Assembly: GCF_040149665.1 (NCBI RefSeq)
Contig: NZ_JBEFLP010000001.1
Coordinates: 2,046,001-2,110,000, forward strand
From: Sulfitobacter sp. HNIBRBA3233
GTDB lineage: Bacteria; Pseudomonadota; Alphaproteobacteria; Rhodobacterales; Rhodobacteraceae
Length of the DNA: 64,000 bases
Direction: 5' to 3'
This document shows, one piece after another, positions 39,901 through 48,539 of this stretch (position 1 is the first letter of the stretch; the number at the start of each line of letters is the position of its first letter). The notes under the pieces are model-generated. The model had not been told where the DNA came from, searched no databases, and saw nothing but the letters and a program-made list of their open reading frames with translations. Both the position numbers and the translations under genes were made by a program.

Positions 39901-40458
39901 TCAGCGCAGCCCGTTCTCAGCGATGTATTTCGTCACATCAAGCACCAGCTGGCCCCGCGCGCGGGCAATCGCAGCCGGTCCGCCCTTGGGGTCGTAGGGC
40001 ACGCTGAGGTCGAACAGGCCCGAGCGTTCGCGCGCCTGGTACACCCCGACGAAATACTGCCCCGTTGCGCGGTAGATCCCGTCCGTTCCGGCCACCAGAT
40101 CCGCAAACCGGATATCGAGCGATGCGGCGGCTTCTTCCTCGAAGGGCCAAGGCTCGGACGCGACGCGACGGCCGGTCAGGCGTGCCAGATTGCGGCTGAT
40201 CTCGAGCCCGATTGCACGTTCCGGTGCATCCGCCCAAAGCACGTCCGAGGTGATCACGGTGCCATCCGGCGCCTGCTGGGCGATTTCGTCGGCAGCCGCG
40301 TAGCTGGGCAGCGAGACATCCCGCACCTCGACCGATGCAAACCCGATGCGGATCGTCTCTGCGATCGCGGGGCTCTGGACGGCGACACGGTCCGGTGTGC
40401 CGCAGGCCGCAAGGCCCGCCAGCGCCGTCACGAGAGCGAAGGTCTTGAAAAAGGTCAT
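39901..40458 (-). CDS. pqiC: PqiC-type outer membrane lipoprotein
   Basis: 185 residues. Lipobox LAAC with C19; then a PqiC/YmbA-like domain (IGLEISRNLARLTGRRVASEPW, GTDGIYRATGQYFVG). The partner of PqiB in carrying phospholipid between the membranes. Starts one base after the pqiB stop and is last in the operon. Confidence 0.85.
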   Translation of the reverse strand: MTFFKTFALVTALAGLAACGTPDRVAVQSPAIAETIRIGFASVEVRDVSLPSYAAADEIAQQAPDGTVITSDVLWADAPERAIGLEISRNLARLTGRRVASEPWPFEEEAAASLDIRFADLVAGTDGIYRATGQYFVGVYQARERSGLFDLSVPYDPKGGPAAIARARGQLVLDVTKYIAENGLR

Positions 40459-40459
40459 A

Positions 40460-42913
40460 TCATCTTCCCAGCAGCAGAGAGTTCGGATTGCGTTCGATGG
40501 TGCGCGCCAGTTTGGTCAGCGCATCCGCCGCCTCCTGGATGTCGCGCAGGGTGGATTGTGCCTCGCGGCTCAGTTCGTCGCCGCGGTTGTAGCCTTCGAT
40601 GGTACGGCCCGCGCGTGCGAAGAGGGCGTTCAGCCGCTCGATCACCTGCGGCAGATCCGCGGCAGAGGTCGAGATACTGTCGGCGGCATTGCGTGCCGAG
40701 GCCAGCGTCTGGTTGACGTTCTCGACCGCGCCACCGCGCCGCAGTTCAGCAAGGGTCGCATTGATTTCATCCAGCGCGCCCGCCAGCGCCGCCGGCAGTT
40801 CGGCAGTATCGGGGCTGCTGACCAGCGCATCGGCAGATCGCGTCAGGGTCGTCAGCTCGTCCAGCAGGGCGTTCAGCTCAAGAGAGTCCGCCTTGGCCGC
40901 CACGGCGCTGATCTGGTCCACCAGTTCCGGCACCCCGTCCACCGAAGAAATCACGCTGTTCGCCGCCTCGGAGGCGGAATCGAGCGTTGCTGACAGCTGC
41001 TGCACGATCTGTTGCTCTTCCAGTTCCGCAGCCAGCCCTTCGAAACGGCGCAGCGCCGCGTTGACCGCTGCCGGAATATCCTGCACCTCCTGCGAGGAGA
41101 CGAGGCCCGACACGTCGTTCAGCAATGTCCGCAAATCCGCCAGCGCGGTCGTCAGCTCGGCGGGCAATTGCGCGGCTTCGGGTGTGCCAATCAGCGCCTC
41201 GGCAGATCGTGTGAGGGCTCTCACCTCGGCCAGCAGCCCGTCCAGATCAAGGGAATCCGCCTTCGCCGCGACGGCCTGGATATCGTCGATCAGCGCCGGA
41301 ACATCCTCGACCGAGGTGGAAACCGCATTGGCGGCTTCCGAAGCGGCATTGAGCGTATCGGTCAGCGTCTGGGCGATCTGTTGTTCTTCCAGATCGCTGA
41401 CCAGCGTCTCGATCCGTTGCAGTGTCGCGTTGAGCGAACGCGGAATGCCCTGAACATCTTCGGACGTGACCAGCCCAGAAAGATCGGTCAGCAATGTGCG
41501 TATGTCTTGCGGCGTTTCCTGCAAATCACGGTTTGAAATCAGCGCATCGGCAGAATTCATCACGTTGATCGCCGCGTTCAGCAGCTCTTCGATCGGCAGC
41601 TGGTTGATGCGGTTGAACACGCCCTCGACCGTGGCGGCCGTATCCGACACGCTGCTGTTCGTGGTGGGCATCACGGGCATGCCGAAGCCTGTTGTCACCA
41701 GCTGCGCCGGTTCTGGATCTTCCAGATCTACCAACTCGACCTTCATCCCGCCGGTCAGCAGGCTCGCAGAGGCCAGCCGCGCCCGAAGGCCGGTGCTGAC
41801 CCGTTCGCTAAGGAAGGCAAGCGCCGCATCCGCAGTCACCTCGCCCGGCAGACCGAGGCGGGCAGGCTGTATCGAAAGGACCACGTTCAGCCGCACGCGG
41901 CTGTCGCCGAACTGGTTATAGTCGACAAGGCCGGACAGGCTGTCGACGACACCGATCTTCAGGCCGCTCAGCTCGACCGGCGCACCGACGGCAAGGCCGG
42001 ATACGTTTTCCTCGAACAGGACGCTGATCTGGAGCGGATCGACCTCGGACGCGGAAAACAGGCTGTTACGCGCGGTTTCCCTGTCTGCATAGACCTCGAA
42101 AACCTCGCCATCCTGAACCGGCTCTCCACCGGACACGAAGGTGTCAAAGGTGATCCCGCCGCCCACCAGCGTGGCGAGCGAGGAAAAGTCGATCTCGGCC
42201 CCCGCCGCACCGATGGATACGCTGAAACCGGAGGTATCCCAGAAACGGGTCGAAGAATTGATCAGGCTGCGGTGCTCTTCGTAGATCAGCCCCTCGACGA
42301 TGGCGAAGGCTCCGCCACGGGCGATCTGGGCACGACCCAGTTGACCGACCTCGATTCCGCGGAACATGATCGGGGCGTTATCCGTCAGATTCCCGTTCGA
42401 TGTGGTGCGGAAGGCGATCTGCAACCCACGCTCGCCGGGCTTGATGAGCGGTGACTTGGTCGCGCCAGTGAATTCGGACTGCGGCTGCCCGATCTCGTCG
42501 TCCCACGATCCTTCGATGTAGACACCGCTCAGAACCGTCGACAGCCCGCTGACGCCCTGCGCGCTGACCTCGGGCTCGACGATCCAGAAGACCGAACTGG
42601 CATCGACGTAGGGCGCGATGTCCTTGTCCAGCCGGATCTCGGCAGCAACACTGGCGAGCCCGGCGCTGAAGCCGATGGACTCCACCCTGCCGACGGTAAT
42701 TTGGCGGTACTTGAGCTCTGTCTCACCGGCAGAGATCCCTGCCCCGTCCTCGAACAGCACGGTGATCAGCGGCCCGCGCGAATTATAGGACTGCCATGCG
42801 ACGCCCAGCGCGACGATCAGGGCGAGGATCGGAATGATCCACACGAAGGACGCGCCGGAAAACCTGCGCCGGCTGGCTGGCTTGATGGACATGCTAGGGG
42901 GGGTATCAGACAT
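40460..42913 (-). CDS. pqiB: PqiB: intermembrane MCE-domain protein with extended repeat tail
   Basis: 817 residues, about 270 longer than E. coli PqiB. One N-terminal membrane helix (FVWIIPILALIVALGVAW), then three MCE domains over roughly residues 45-390 (for example GDNAPIMFRGIEVGQLGR-like stretches). From about 444 to the end the sequence is built from three related segments of 116-135 residues (444-559, 560-682, 683-817), rich in leucine and alanine and predicted helical. PqiB forms a syringe-like tunnel for lipid across the periplasm; the tail should lengthen or line the needle. Overlaps pqiA by eight bases. Confidence 0.88.
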   Translation of the reverse strand: MSDTPPSMSIKPASRRRFSGASFVWIIPILALIVALGVAWQSYNSRGPLITVLFEDGAGISAGETELKYRQITVGRVESIGFSAGLASVAAEIRLDKDIAPYVDASSVFWIVEPEVSAQGVSGLSTVLSGVYIEGSWDDEIGQPQSEFTGATKSPLIKPGERGLQIAFRTTSNGNLTDNAPIMFRGIEVGQLGRAQIARGGAFAIVEGLIYEEHRSLINSSTRFWDTSGFSVSIGAAGAEIDFSSLATLVGGGITFDTFVSGGEPVQDGEVFEVYADRETARNSLFSASEVDPLQISVLFEENVSGLAVGAPVELSGLKIGVVDSLSGLVDYNQFGDSRVRLNVVLSIQPARLGLPGEVTADAALAFLSERVSTGLRARLASASLLTGGMKVELVDLEDPEPAQLVTTGFGMPVMPTTNSSVSDTAATVEGVFNRINQLPIEELLNAAINVMNSADALISNRDLQETPQDIRTLLTDLSGLVTSEDVQGIPRSLNATLQRIETLVSDLEEQQIAQTLTDTLNAASEAANAVSTSVEDVPALIDDIQAVAAKADSLDLDGLLAEVRALTRSAEALIGTPEAAQLPAELTTALADLRTLLNDVSGLVSSQEVQDIPAAVNAALRRFEGLAAELEEQQIVQQLSATLDSASEAANSVISSVDGVPELVDQISAVAAKADSLELNALLDELTTLTRSADALVSSPDTAELPAALAGALDEINATLAELRRGGAVENVNQTLASARNAADSISTSAADLPQVIERLNALFARAGRTIEGYNRGDELSREAQSTLRDIQEAADALTKLARTIERNPNSLLLGR
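40868..41584 (-). repeat. Two tandem protein-coding repeats inside pqiB
   Basis: Residues 444-559 (41237-41584) and 560-682 (40868-41236) align over their whole length. Shared landmarks are SADALIS / SAEALIG, DLSGLVTSEDVQGIP / DVSGLVSSQEVQDIP, LEEQQIAQTLTDTLNAASEA / LEEQQIVQQLSATLDSASEA, and AVAAKADSLDL / AVAAKADSLEL. A third, more divergent copy follows. Confidence 0.85.
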
Positions 42914-43568
42914 TTTCGGGAGCCTCGTCGTCGCTCGCCTGGGCATCCCAGATCATCCGGGGATCGAAAGCTTGCGCCGACAACATCGTGAAAATTACGG
43001 AAAGCGCAAAGAAAAATGCGGCCGGTCCAGGTGTGATCGTTGCCAGCCCCTTGAGTTGCACAAGGGCCGACAGGATAGCAACAACAAAGATGTCGACCAT
43101 CGACCAGCGGCCAATGAACTCGACCACTTCGTAAATCCACATCTTGCGGTGTTTGGACGCACCCATGTGCCTGCGCCCGACGTGCACGGCCAGATAGGCG
43201 ACGGCCCAGAACTTGCCCAACGGGATCAGGACCGAGGCGATCAGGATGATCGCCGCAATTCCCCACGACCCGTAGTGGGCCAACTCGACCGCGCCGCCGA
43301 TGATCGTGCTTTCCTGCGTCTCGAACAGCTGCCGGGTGCGCAGCATGGGGTCGGTGTTTGCCGGAATGTAGCACATGAACCCGACGATCCAGAACGCCCA
43401 GACGCGTTGCAGGCTCTTTCTATCACGCGACACCAGCCGCTTGCCGCAGCGCCCGCAGGTCTGCGTGCCCAGCGGCCACGCACGCGAACACCGCGTACAG
43501 GCCACCAGCCCGACACTGCGAGCGGTCAGGACTTTTGGGGATGTTCCAGAGAGTTCCATACAGACCAT
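42906..43568 (-). CDS. pqiA: PqiA domain protein, second half
   Basis: 220 residues. A rubredoxin-like zinc ribbon (CTRC...CGRC at about residues 24-41) then four membrane helices, equal to the C-terminal half of E. coli PqiA (417 residues). ATG 43568 lies 43 bases inside the preceding gene; a start at 43559 is also possible, and no good ribosome binding site is visible, so translation is probably coupled. Inner-membrane partner of PqiB. Confidence 0.85.
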   Translation of the reverse strand: MVCMELSGTSPKVLTARSVGLVACTRCSRAWPLGTQTCGRCGKRLVSRDRKSLQRVWAFWIVGFMCYIPANTDPMLRTRQLFETQESTIIGGAVELAHYGSWGIAAIILIASVLIPLGKFWAVAYLAVHVGRRHMGASKHRKMWIYEVVEFIGRWSMVDIFVVAILSALVQLKGLATITPGPAAFFFALSVIFTMLSAQAFDPRMIWDAQASDDEAPENV

Positions 43569-44173
43569 TTACACATGATGCCGTCCTGCGCGATGACGAG
43601 GACGACAAGAATACCAAACATCCAGAACGCAGGACCGAAGGTCACCGTCGCCAGATCGGCGACCTTTACCAGCGCGACCGCGCATCCCAAAACAAAGATT
43701 TCCGCCATCGACCACGGGCGCATCGCCTCGGAAATGCGGAACGCGCCCATGGCGTGGCGCGCGGGCGGACGGTCGAGCACAACGGGCACGAGGACATAGA
43801 GGTTGAGCAGCATCCGCAGCAGCGGCACGAAAAAGATGAAGCCCGCTGTCAGCAGTGCGATCACCAAAAGCGGCCCTTCGGTGAACGACAGCGCCGCATC
43901 GAGAACGGAAACAGCGTTGCTCCGCCCCGCGACCGAGATCGACAGGAACGGAAAGACACTGGCCGCGACGATCAGGATAACGACGGCGATAGACACCGCG
44001 ATGATATGCTTTCCTGCCTTGTGGCGCGGCGCGATCAGCACCTTGTGGCAGCGCCCGCAGACCGCCTTCTGATCGTTTTCCGGATGCTCAAGCACATAGG
44101 CGGCATCGCAGACCGGACAGACGATGATCTGGTCCAGCGGCACGCTGTCAAAAGGGGCGGAAACGGTGCTCAT
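43526..44173 (-). CDS. pqiA: PqiA domain protein, first half
   Basis: 215 residues. Zinc ribbon CPVC...CGRC (about residues 19-42) then four membrane helices (IAVSIAVVILIVAASVFPFL is the first). Equal to the N-terminal half of PqiA. ATG 44173 chosen because it directly precedes the soluble zinc-ribbon part. First gene of the pqi operon. Confidence 0.85.
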   Translation of the reverse strand: MSTVSAPFDSVPLDQIIVCPVCDAAYVLEHPENDQKAVCGRCHKVLIAPRHKAGKHIIAVSIAVVILIVAASVFPFLSISVAGRSNAVSVLDAALSFTEGPLLVIALLTAGFIFFVPLLRMLLNLYVLVPVVLDRPPARHAMGAFRISEAMRPWSMAEIFVLGCAVALVKVADLATVTFGPAFWMFGILVVLVIAQDGIMCKWSVWNSLEHPQKS

Positions 44174-44255
44174 CGGGGGACCATAGTACGAAAAGACGCA
44201 AAGGTGTACACCCTTCGCACCGCCGATGACCGATGGTCGCAGGGGCCGACCCAAG

Positions 44256-44297
44256 GGAACAATTTCGGGCAGGAACGTGTTTTTCCGGTGAAGCGTC
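44256..44297 (+). promoter_or_regulatory. Candidate EcfG-type promoters of the PfpI gene
   Basis: Two overlapping near-matches to GGAAC-N17-CGTT: GGAAC at 44256-44260 with TGTT at 44278-44281, and GGAAC at 44272-44276 with CGTC at 44294-44297. Each misses one base of the -10 element. The first leaves a leader of about 30 bases with AAAGGAG before ATG 44319. Inference from motif only. Confidence 0.4.
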
Positions 44298-44318
44298 TAA
44301 CGCACAAAGGAGAACACA

Positions 44319-44879
44319 ATGACCAAGATTACCGAGAGCAAGATCCTTATCATCGCCGCCAACGGCTTCGAGCAATCCGAACTTGAGCATCCACGCGACG
44401 CATTGCGCGAGCGCGGCGCCACGGTGCATATCGCCTCGCCCGACGGCAAGGCCGTGAAAGGCTGGGACGAAGACGACTGGGGCCGCGAGGCGCAGGTCGA
44501 TCTGAAGATCGCAGATGCCGACATCTCGGACTACGATGCGCTGGTCCTGCCAGGCGGCCAGATCAATCCGGATCTTTTGCGCGTCAACGACGACGCGGTG
44601 AACCTGATCCGGCATTTCGGCGAGCAGGCCAAGCCGATTGCCGCCATTTGCCACGCACCATGGTTGCTGATCGAAGCGGGTCTCGTGCGGGGGCGCAAGG
44701 CAACATCCTTCCACTCCATCCGCACGGATATGGAAAACGCCGGTGCCTTCTGGGAAGACAGCGCAGTCGTGGTGGACAAGGGCATCGTGACCAGCCGGTC
44801 GCCCGAAGATCTGGAAGTGTTCGTCAACGCACTTGTCGAAGAGATCGAGAACGGATCCTTCGGCCGCGCCGCTGCCTGA
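44319..44879 (+). CDS. DJ-1/PfpI family protein
   Basis: 186 residues. Class I glutamine-amidotransferase-like fold with the nucleophile elbow AAICHAPWLL (cysteine near residue 108) and the glutamate in NGFEQSELEHP. The SFHSIRTDMENAGAFW segment is typical of the YhbO/PfpI stress branch, linked to repair of glycated proteins or general stress. ATG 44319 with AAAGGAG. Monocistronic, with its own terminator. Confidence 0.92.
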   Translation: MTKITESKILIIAANGFEQSELEHPRDALRERGATVHIASPDGKAVKGWDEDDWGREAQVDLKIADADISDYDALVLPGGQINPDLLRVNDDAVNLIRHFGEQAKPIAAICHAPWLLIEAGLVRGRKATSFHSIRTDMENAGAFWEDSAVVVDKGIVTSRSPEDLEVFVNALVEEIENGSFGRAAA

Positions 44880-44902
44880 TAGCTGCCAGACACTGTGAAA
44901 TC

Positions 44903-44928
44903 GGCCCGCCCCGCTGGCGGGCCTTTTT
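44903..44928 (+). terminator. Terminator of the PfpI gene
   Basis: GGCCCGCC (44903-44910), loop CCGCT, GGCGGGCC (44916-44923), then TTTTT to 44928. The last bases reach the end of the convergent CoA-transferase gene. Confidence 0.92.
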
Positions 44929-46049
44929 CATGCGATGCTGCCGTTTTTGCGCAAATCGGCGATCCGCGCGTGGCCATAGCCCAGTTCGGCCAGCACAGCG
45001 TCGGTATCCGCCCCCGGCGCAGAGGGCGCGCGCGGCGTGTCCGCAGAAGTGCGGCTGAACCGTGGCGCCGGTGCTGCCTGCGCGACGCCGCCCGGCGCGA
45101 TGAACGTGCCCCGCTGGGCCAGATGCGGGTGATCGGCGGCTTCGGAAAACCGCAAGACCGGCGCGACACAGGCGTCCGAGCCCGCGAAGATGTCCGACCA
45201 CTCGTCGCGTGTGCGCTGCGCGAAGGCGGCCGCGTAGGCCGCGCGCCGTTCGGCCCACTGCGCAGTGTCGTTCTGATCGTCCTGATGATCGAGCGGCAGG
45301 CCCGCTTTTTCCAGCAACAGCGCGTGAAACTGCGGCTCGAGCGCACCTACGGAGACGAATCCGCCGCATTTGCACATGTAGCAGCGGTAGAACGGCGCAC
45401 CGCCGTCCAGCCAGTTGGCCTGCCTGTCCTCGCTCCAGCTACCGCGGGCGAGCATGCTGTGGATCAAGCCCATCATCGCGCTGACACCGTCGACCATGGC
45501 GGCGTCCACAACCTGCCCTTTGCCCGACACACCACGTTCGATCAGTGCCGACAGGATGCCGAACAGCAGGAACATCGTCCCGCCGCCGTAATCCGCGACA
45601 AGGTTCAGGGGCGGCGCGGGCGGGCGGTCTGCGTCACCCATGGCAAAAAGCGCACCGGTCAGCCCCAGATAGTTGATGTCATGCCCCGCGACCTGCGCCC
45701 CGGGGCCGTCCTGCCCCCATCCCGTCATCCGCGCGTAAACAAGTGTGTCGGGGCAGTCCTCAGGCCCGAGGCCAAGCCGTTCCATCACGCCCGGACGGAA
45801 CCCTTCGATCAGCACATCGGCGGAGGCGACCAGATCATGGGCCGCCGCAACGCCCTCCCCGGATTTGAGGTTCAGAACCACCGAGCGTTTTCCGCGGCGG
45901 TTGATATCGGTGGGATCGGCCTTGGCGGTTGCGCGATCCACGGCGATCACGGTCGCCCCCAGATCGGCCAGCAGCTGCCCCGCCAGCGGCGCGGGGCCGA
46001 GACCGGAAAATTCGATGATGCGCAGCGACGACAGCGGCCCCGCCATCAT
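44928..46049 (-). CDS. CaiB/BaiF CoA-transferase family protein, alpha-methylacyl-CoA racemase type
   Basis: 373 residues. Begins PLSSLRIIEFSGLGPAPLAG. Residues used by methylacyl-CoA racemases are visible: R85 in EGFRPG, H123 in AGHDINYLGL and D153 in ADYGGGTM. This suggests racemisation of a 2-methylacyl-CoA rather than CoA transfer, though the family is hard to split by eye. ATG 46049 overlaps the C45 enzyme stop by four bases. Last gene of the seven-gene minus-strand run. Confidence 0.85.
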   Translation of the reverse strand: MMAGPLSSLRIIEFSGLGPAPLAGQLLADLGATVIAVDRATAKADPTDINRRGKRSVVLNLKSGEGVAAAHDLVASADVLIEGFRPGVMERLGLGPEDCPDTLVYARMTGWGQDGPGAQVAGHDINYLGLTGALFAMGDADRPPAPPLNLVADYGGGTMFLLFGILSALIERGVSGKGQVVDAAMVDGVSAMMGLIHSMLARGSWSEDRQANWLDGGAPFYRCYMCKCGGFVSVGALEPQFHALLLEKAGLPLDHQDDQNDTAQWAERRAAYAAAFAQRTRDEWSDIFAGSDACVAPVLRFSEAADHPHLAQRGTFIAPGGVAQAAPAPRFSRTSADTPRAPSAPGADTDAVLAELGYGHARIADLRKNGSIA

Positions 46050-47017
46050 GCCGCCCCCGGCAACAGGACTTCGCGCGCGCCTTCGGCGAAATCCTTCAAC
46101 GACAGGGGCCAGACAACGCCGGGCCAGCGCAGCTCCATCTCCTGTTTGCGGGGCCTGTAGACAGCGGTGTAAAGCGTGCCGAAGCCCTGATTGAATGCTG
46201 TGGAGTAAAGCGGCGGCTTCAGAAATGCCCCTATGAACTTTTCTTCCGGGTCACGGTGCAGTCGCAGCCGCTGGAGCAGGAAGCGCTCACGCTCGACCGT
46301 TGAGGTGAACCGCGCGTGGCTGATCCATTCGACGTTCTCCTGATGGTTTGTCGCCACAGCCGCGCGGGTCACGACCGCAGGGCGGTCCGGCGCCATCATC
46401 ACCGTCAGGTAACTGCGATTCTTGTCCAGCACCGTGACGTTATAGCTCATATGCGTGGGCACGCGGGCCAGCACCTCGGCCGCCTCTTCGGAAGTTGTGC
46501 AGGTCTGCAATGCGTAGCGCAGGATCAGCGGCACGCCAAAACCTTCGCCCACGACCCGCCGCCCACCGAAGGTCAGCGAGATCGAAAGCCCCTTGTCATT
46601 CACCCCGTCGACAAGGCCCCAGAGCCCGTCTGACACGCCCATCACGCGCCGCCCCTGCCAGCGCGTGCGCAGCACGAGGCTGTCGAATGCCTTGGGGTTA
46701 TAGTCGTAATTGCGGACCATGACGGGCTGCTTTCCGGCCCAGATCGCCTGGCTACAGGCCGCGAGATAGGCCGGTGGCGTGTAGAAACTGAGGAACCGCG
46801 CGGCGTGGTCCCCGCCCCCCGCAAGCTCGCACAGCTCTTCGTAGAGCGGCACGAGTTCGGGCATATGGGTCTGCATCTGCCGGAGGCCTTCGGCATAGGT
46901 CGGGCGCGACGTCTCGCCCTCCCGCAGCCACCAGGCGCGGTAGTCGGACCAGTATTCACGGAAAAGCCCGGCCCACTTTGGACCGGGCAGATCTTCGGAT
47001 ATCGCGCGCCAGTACAT
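46046..47017 (-). CDS. C45 family autoproteolytic acyltransferase/hydrolase
   Basis: 323 residues. N-terminal-nucleophile fold of the acyl-CoA:6-aminopenicillanate acyltransferase family: an 87-residue propeptide, the nucleophile C88 in AACSQAIW, then VMVRNYDYNP and MGVSDGLWGLVDGVNDKGL, both typical of the family. It is expected to cut itself before C88 and then hydrolyse or transfer an amide-linked acyl group. No signal peptide, so cytoplasmic. Natural substrates of bacterial members are mostly unknown. Coupled to the racemase-like gene. Confidence 0.88.
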   Translation of the reverse strand: MYWRAISEDLPGPKWAGLFREYWSDYRAWWLREGETSRPTYAEGLRQMQTHMPELVPLYEELCELAGGGDHAARFLSFYTPPAYLAACSQAIWAGKQPVMVRNYDYNPKAFDSLVLRTRWQGRRVMGVSDGLWGLVDGVNDKGLSISLTFGGRRVVGEGFGVPLILRYALQTCTTSEEAAEVLARVPTHMSYNVTVLDKNRSYLTVMMAPDRPAVVTRAAVATNHQENVEWISHARFTSTVERERFLLQRLRLHRDPEEKFIGAFLKPPLYSTAFNQGFGTLYTAVYRPRKQEMELRWPGVVWPLSLKDFAEGAREVLLPGAA

Positions 47018-47041
47018 GGGCGGCCTTTCCCAGAACAGGGG

Positions 47042-48499
47042 TTACATGATCTTGAACGCCGGATCGGCGAGGTCGGGTGCCGCTTGTGCCACCGGCAGCG
47101 GCTTGCCGTCAACGGCGCGTTTGATCCCGTGGATCCATTTCTTCGCACGCTCGTTCAACTGGAAGCTTTTGGTCATCGACCGCCCCCGTGTCACGAGGAT
47201 ACCGATGTCGGCGCCTTCGTAGCGATAGTCGCCCGGTTGCAGGATCCGCAGGAAGAAGGCTTCGTTCTCGCTCTCTACCGCGCGGCGGTGATAATCGAAG
47301 CGGTCGAACACGACCGAACCGTCCTCTTTCATCTTGTAGATGCCGGTTTCGGGGGCCTGCGTGCAGATATCGACACTGTCCTGCGTGTGCTTGATGACCA
47401 TCTGGCTCCAGCCGTCGATGTTGGCCGGATCGGCCCAGCGCGCATTCAGCTCGTCCACGTCGAGGTTGAATTTCTTTTTCGAGAATTCAAGCAGGTGGAA
47501 AAGGAATAGGGGCGCGTCCGCATGGGCAAACGCGGCGTGGTTGGTCATCGAAGACGCACCGGTGATGCGCGGGTTCAGCTCGCCCAGCCACAGATCGCCC
47601 GTCTTCTTGTCGATCAGGAAATCGAGCTCGAAATACCCGCGGTATCCTTCCTTGCGCAGCTGTTCACCGAACTTGAAAGTCATGTCGCGGGCCTGCTGGC
47701 GGACCTTCGGCGGGAAGGCGGTGGCAAGCATCTCGTTGCCGCACCAGCCGCCCCGGTAGGGCGTCAGCTCCTTGAAACCGACGAGCTCGGTCATCAGCGG
47801 ACCGACGATCGTGCCTTCCTTGGTGGCGCAGGCCTCGATCGCCGCGCCGCGGCAGTTGATCCGCTTCATGATCTTGATCTCGCCCTCTCCGATGATCTCG
47901 GACTCGTGGCGACGGAAGTCTGCCTCGTTCTTGATGAAGAAGGTCGTGTGGCCACTGTCGCCAAAAGCAGATTGCAGCACCAGATCGTGACCGAGGTTCT
48001 CTTTCTCGCAGACCTCGCGCAACTGTTCGTAGGACGTGACCTCGGCCAGAGCGTTCGGCACGGAGGGCACGCCGGCCTTGTTGCCGATGCGGACGGTTTC
48101 GATCTTGTTGTCCATCGACTGGCGCAGCTTGGCCTTCGGGAACCAGACATCGGCGCCCAGTTCCTTGGACAGGCGTTCTGTTTCCTCGTCGAACATCAGG
48201 AAGACGAACTTGGGCTTGCCGCCACGCTTCTTGATGTAGTCGATGACTTCCTTGTGCTGGAGCAGGTAGTTGTTGATGTCCTCGATGGACTGGAACTCTG
48301 CGTGCGGCTGCTCGGACGGGACGAAGGTGTTCGGGTGCTTGCCGCTATAGCAATCGATATAGCAGATGTATTTGAAATTCTTACACCATTCGTCGAGGCC
48401 CAGCAGGTTGAAGTTTGTGGCCGAGATAAAATAGACGGGGTCTTCGTTGCGGTGAAAGAACCGGCGGATTTCCGAGATATTCTTTAGTACGGTCGCCAT
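47042..48499 (-). CDS. ATP-grasp ligase of unknown substrate
   Basis: 485 residues. ATP-grasp core in the middle: lysines around DNKIETVRIGNKAG, the glycine-rich loop FGDSGHTTFF (about 179-188), and the metal-binding GELNPRITGASS with E307 and N309. Such enzymes join a carboxylate, through an acyl phosphate, to an amine. Databases tend to label relatives biotin carboxylase, but no carboxyltransferase or biotin carrier is near. The C-terminal 120 residues (QAPETGIYKMKEDGSVVFDR) are unlike classical ATP-grasp enzymes. 24 bases before the C45 gene. Confidence 0.82.
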   Translation of the reverse strand: MATVLKNISEIRRFFHRNEDPVYFISATNFNLLGLDEWCKNFKYICYIDCYSGKHPNTFVPSEQPHAEFQSIEDINNYLLQHKEVIDYIKKRGGKPKFVFLMFDEETERLSKELGADVWFPKAKLRQSMDNKIETVRIGNKAGVPSVPNALAEVTSYEQLREVCEKENLGHDLVLQSAFGDSGHTTFFIKNEADFRRHESEIIGEGEIKIMKRINCRGAAIEACATKEGTIVGPLMTELVGFKELTPYRGGWCGNEMLATAFPPKVRQQARDMTFKFGEQLRKEGYRGYFELDFLIDKKTGDLWLGELNPRITGASSMTNHAAFAHADAPLFLFHLLEFSKKKFNLDVDELNARWADPANIDGWSQMVIKHTQDSVDICTQAPETGIYKMKEDGSVVFDRFDYHRRAVESENEAFFLRILQPGDYRYEGADIGILVTRGRSMTKSFQLNERAKKWIHGIKRAVDGKPLPVAQAAPDLADPAFKIM

Positions 48500-48539
48500 G
48501 GTGATACTCCTTGTCGGTATTCGTGGGCATTTGCCCTAT

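Noticed and set aside
40868-41584. CRISPR-like or mobile repeat array
   Set aside because: The repeats are in frame and protein-level similar inside pqiB; no short identical repeats with unique spacers.
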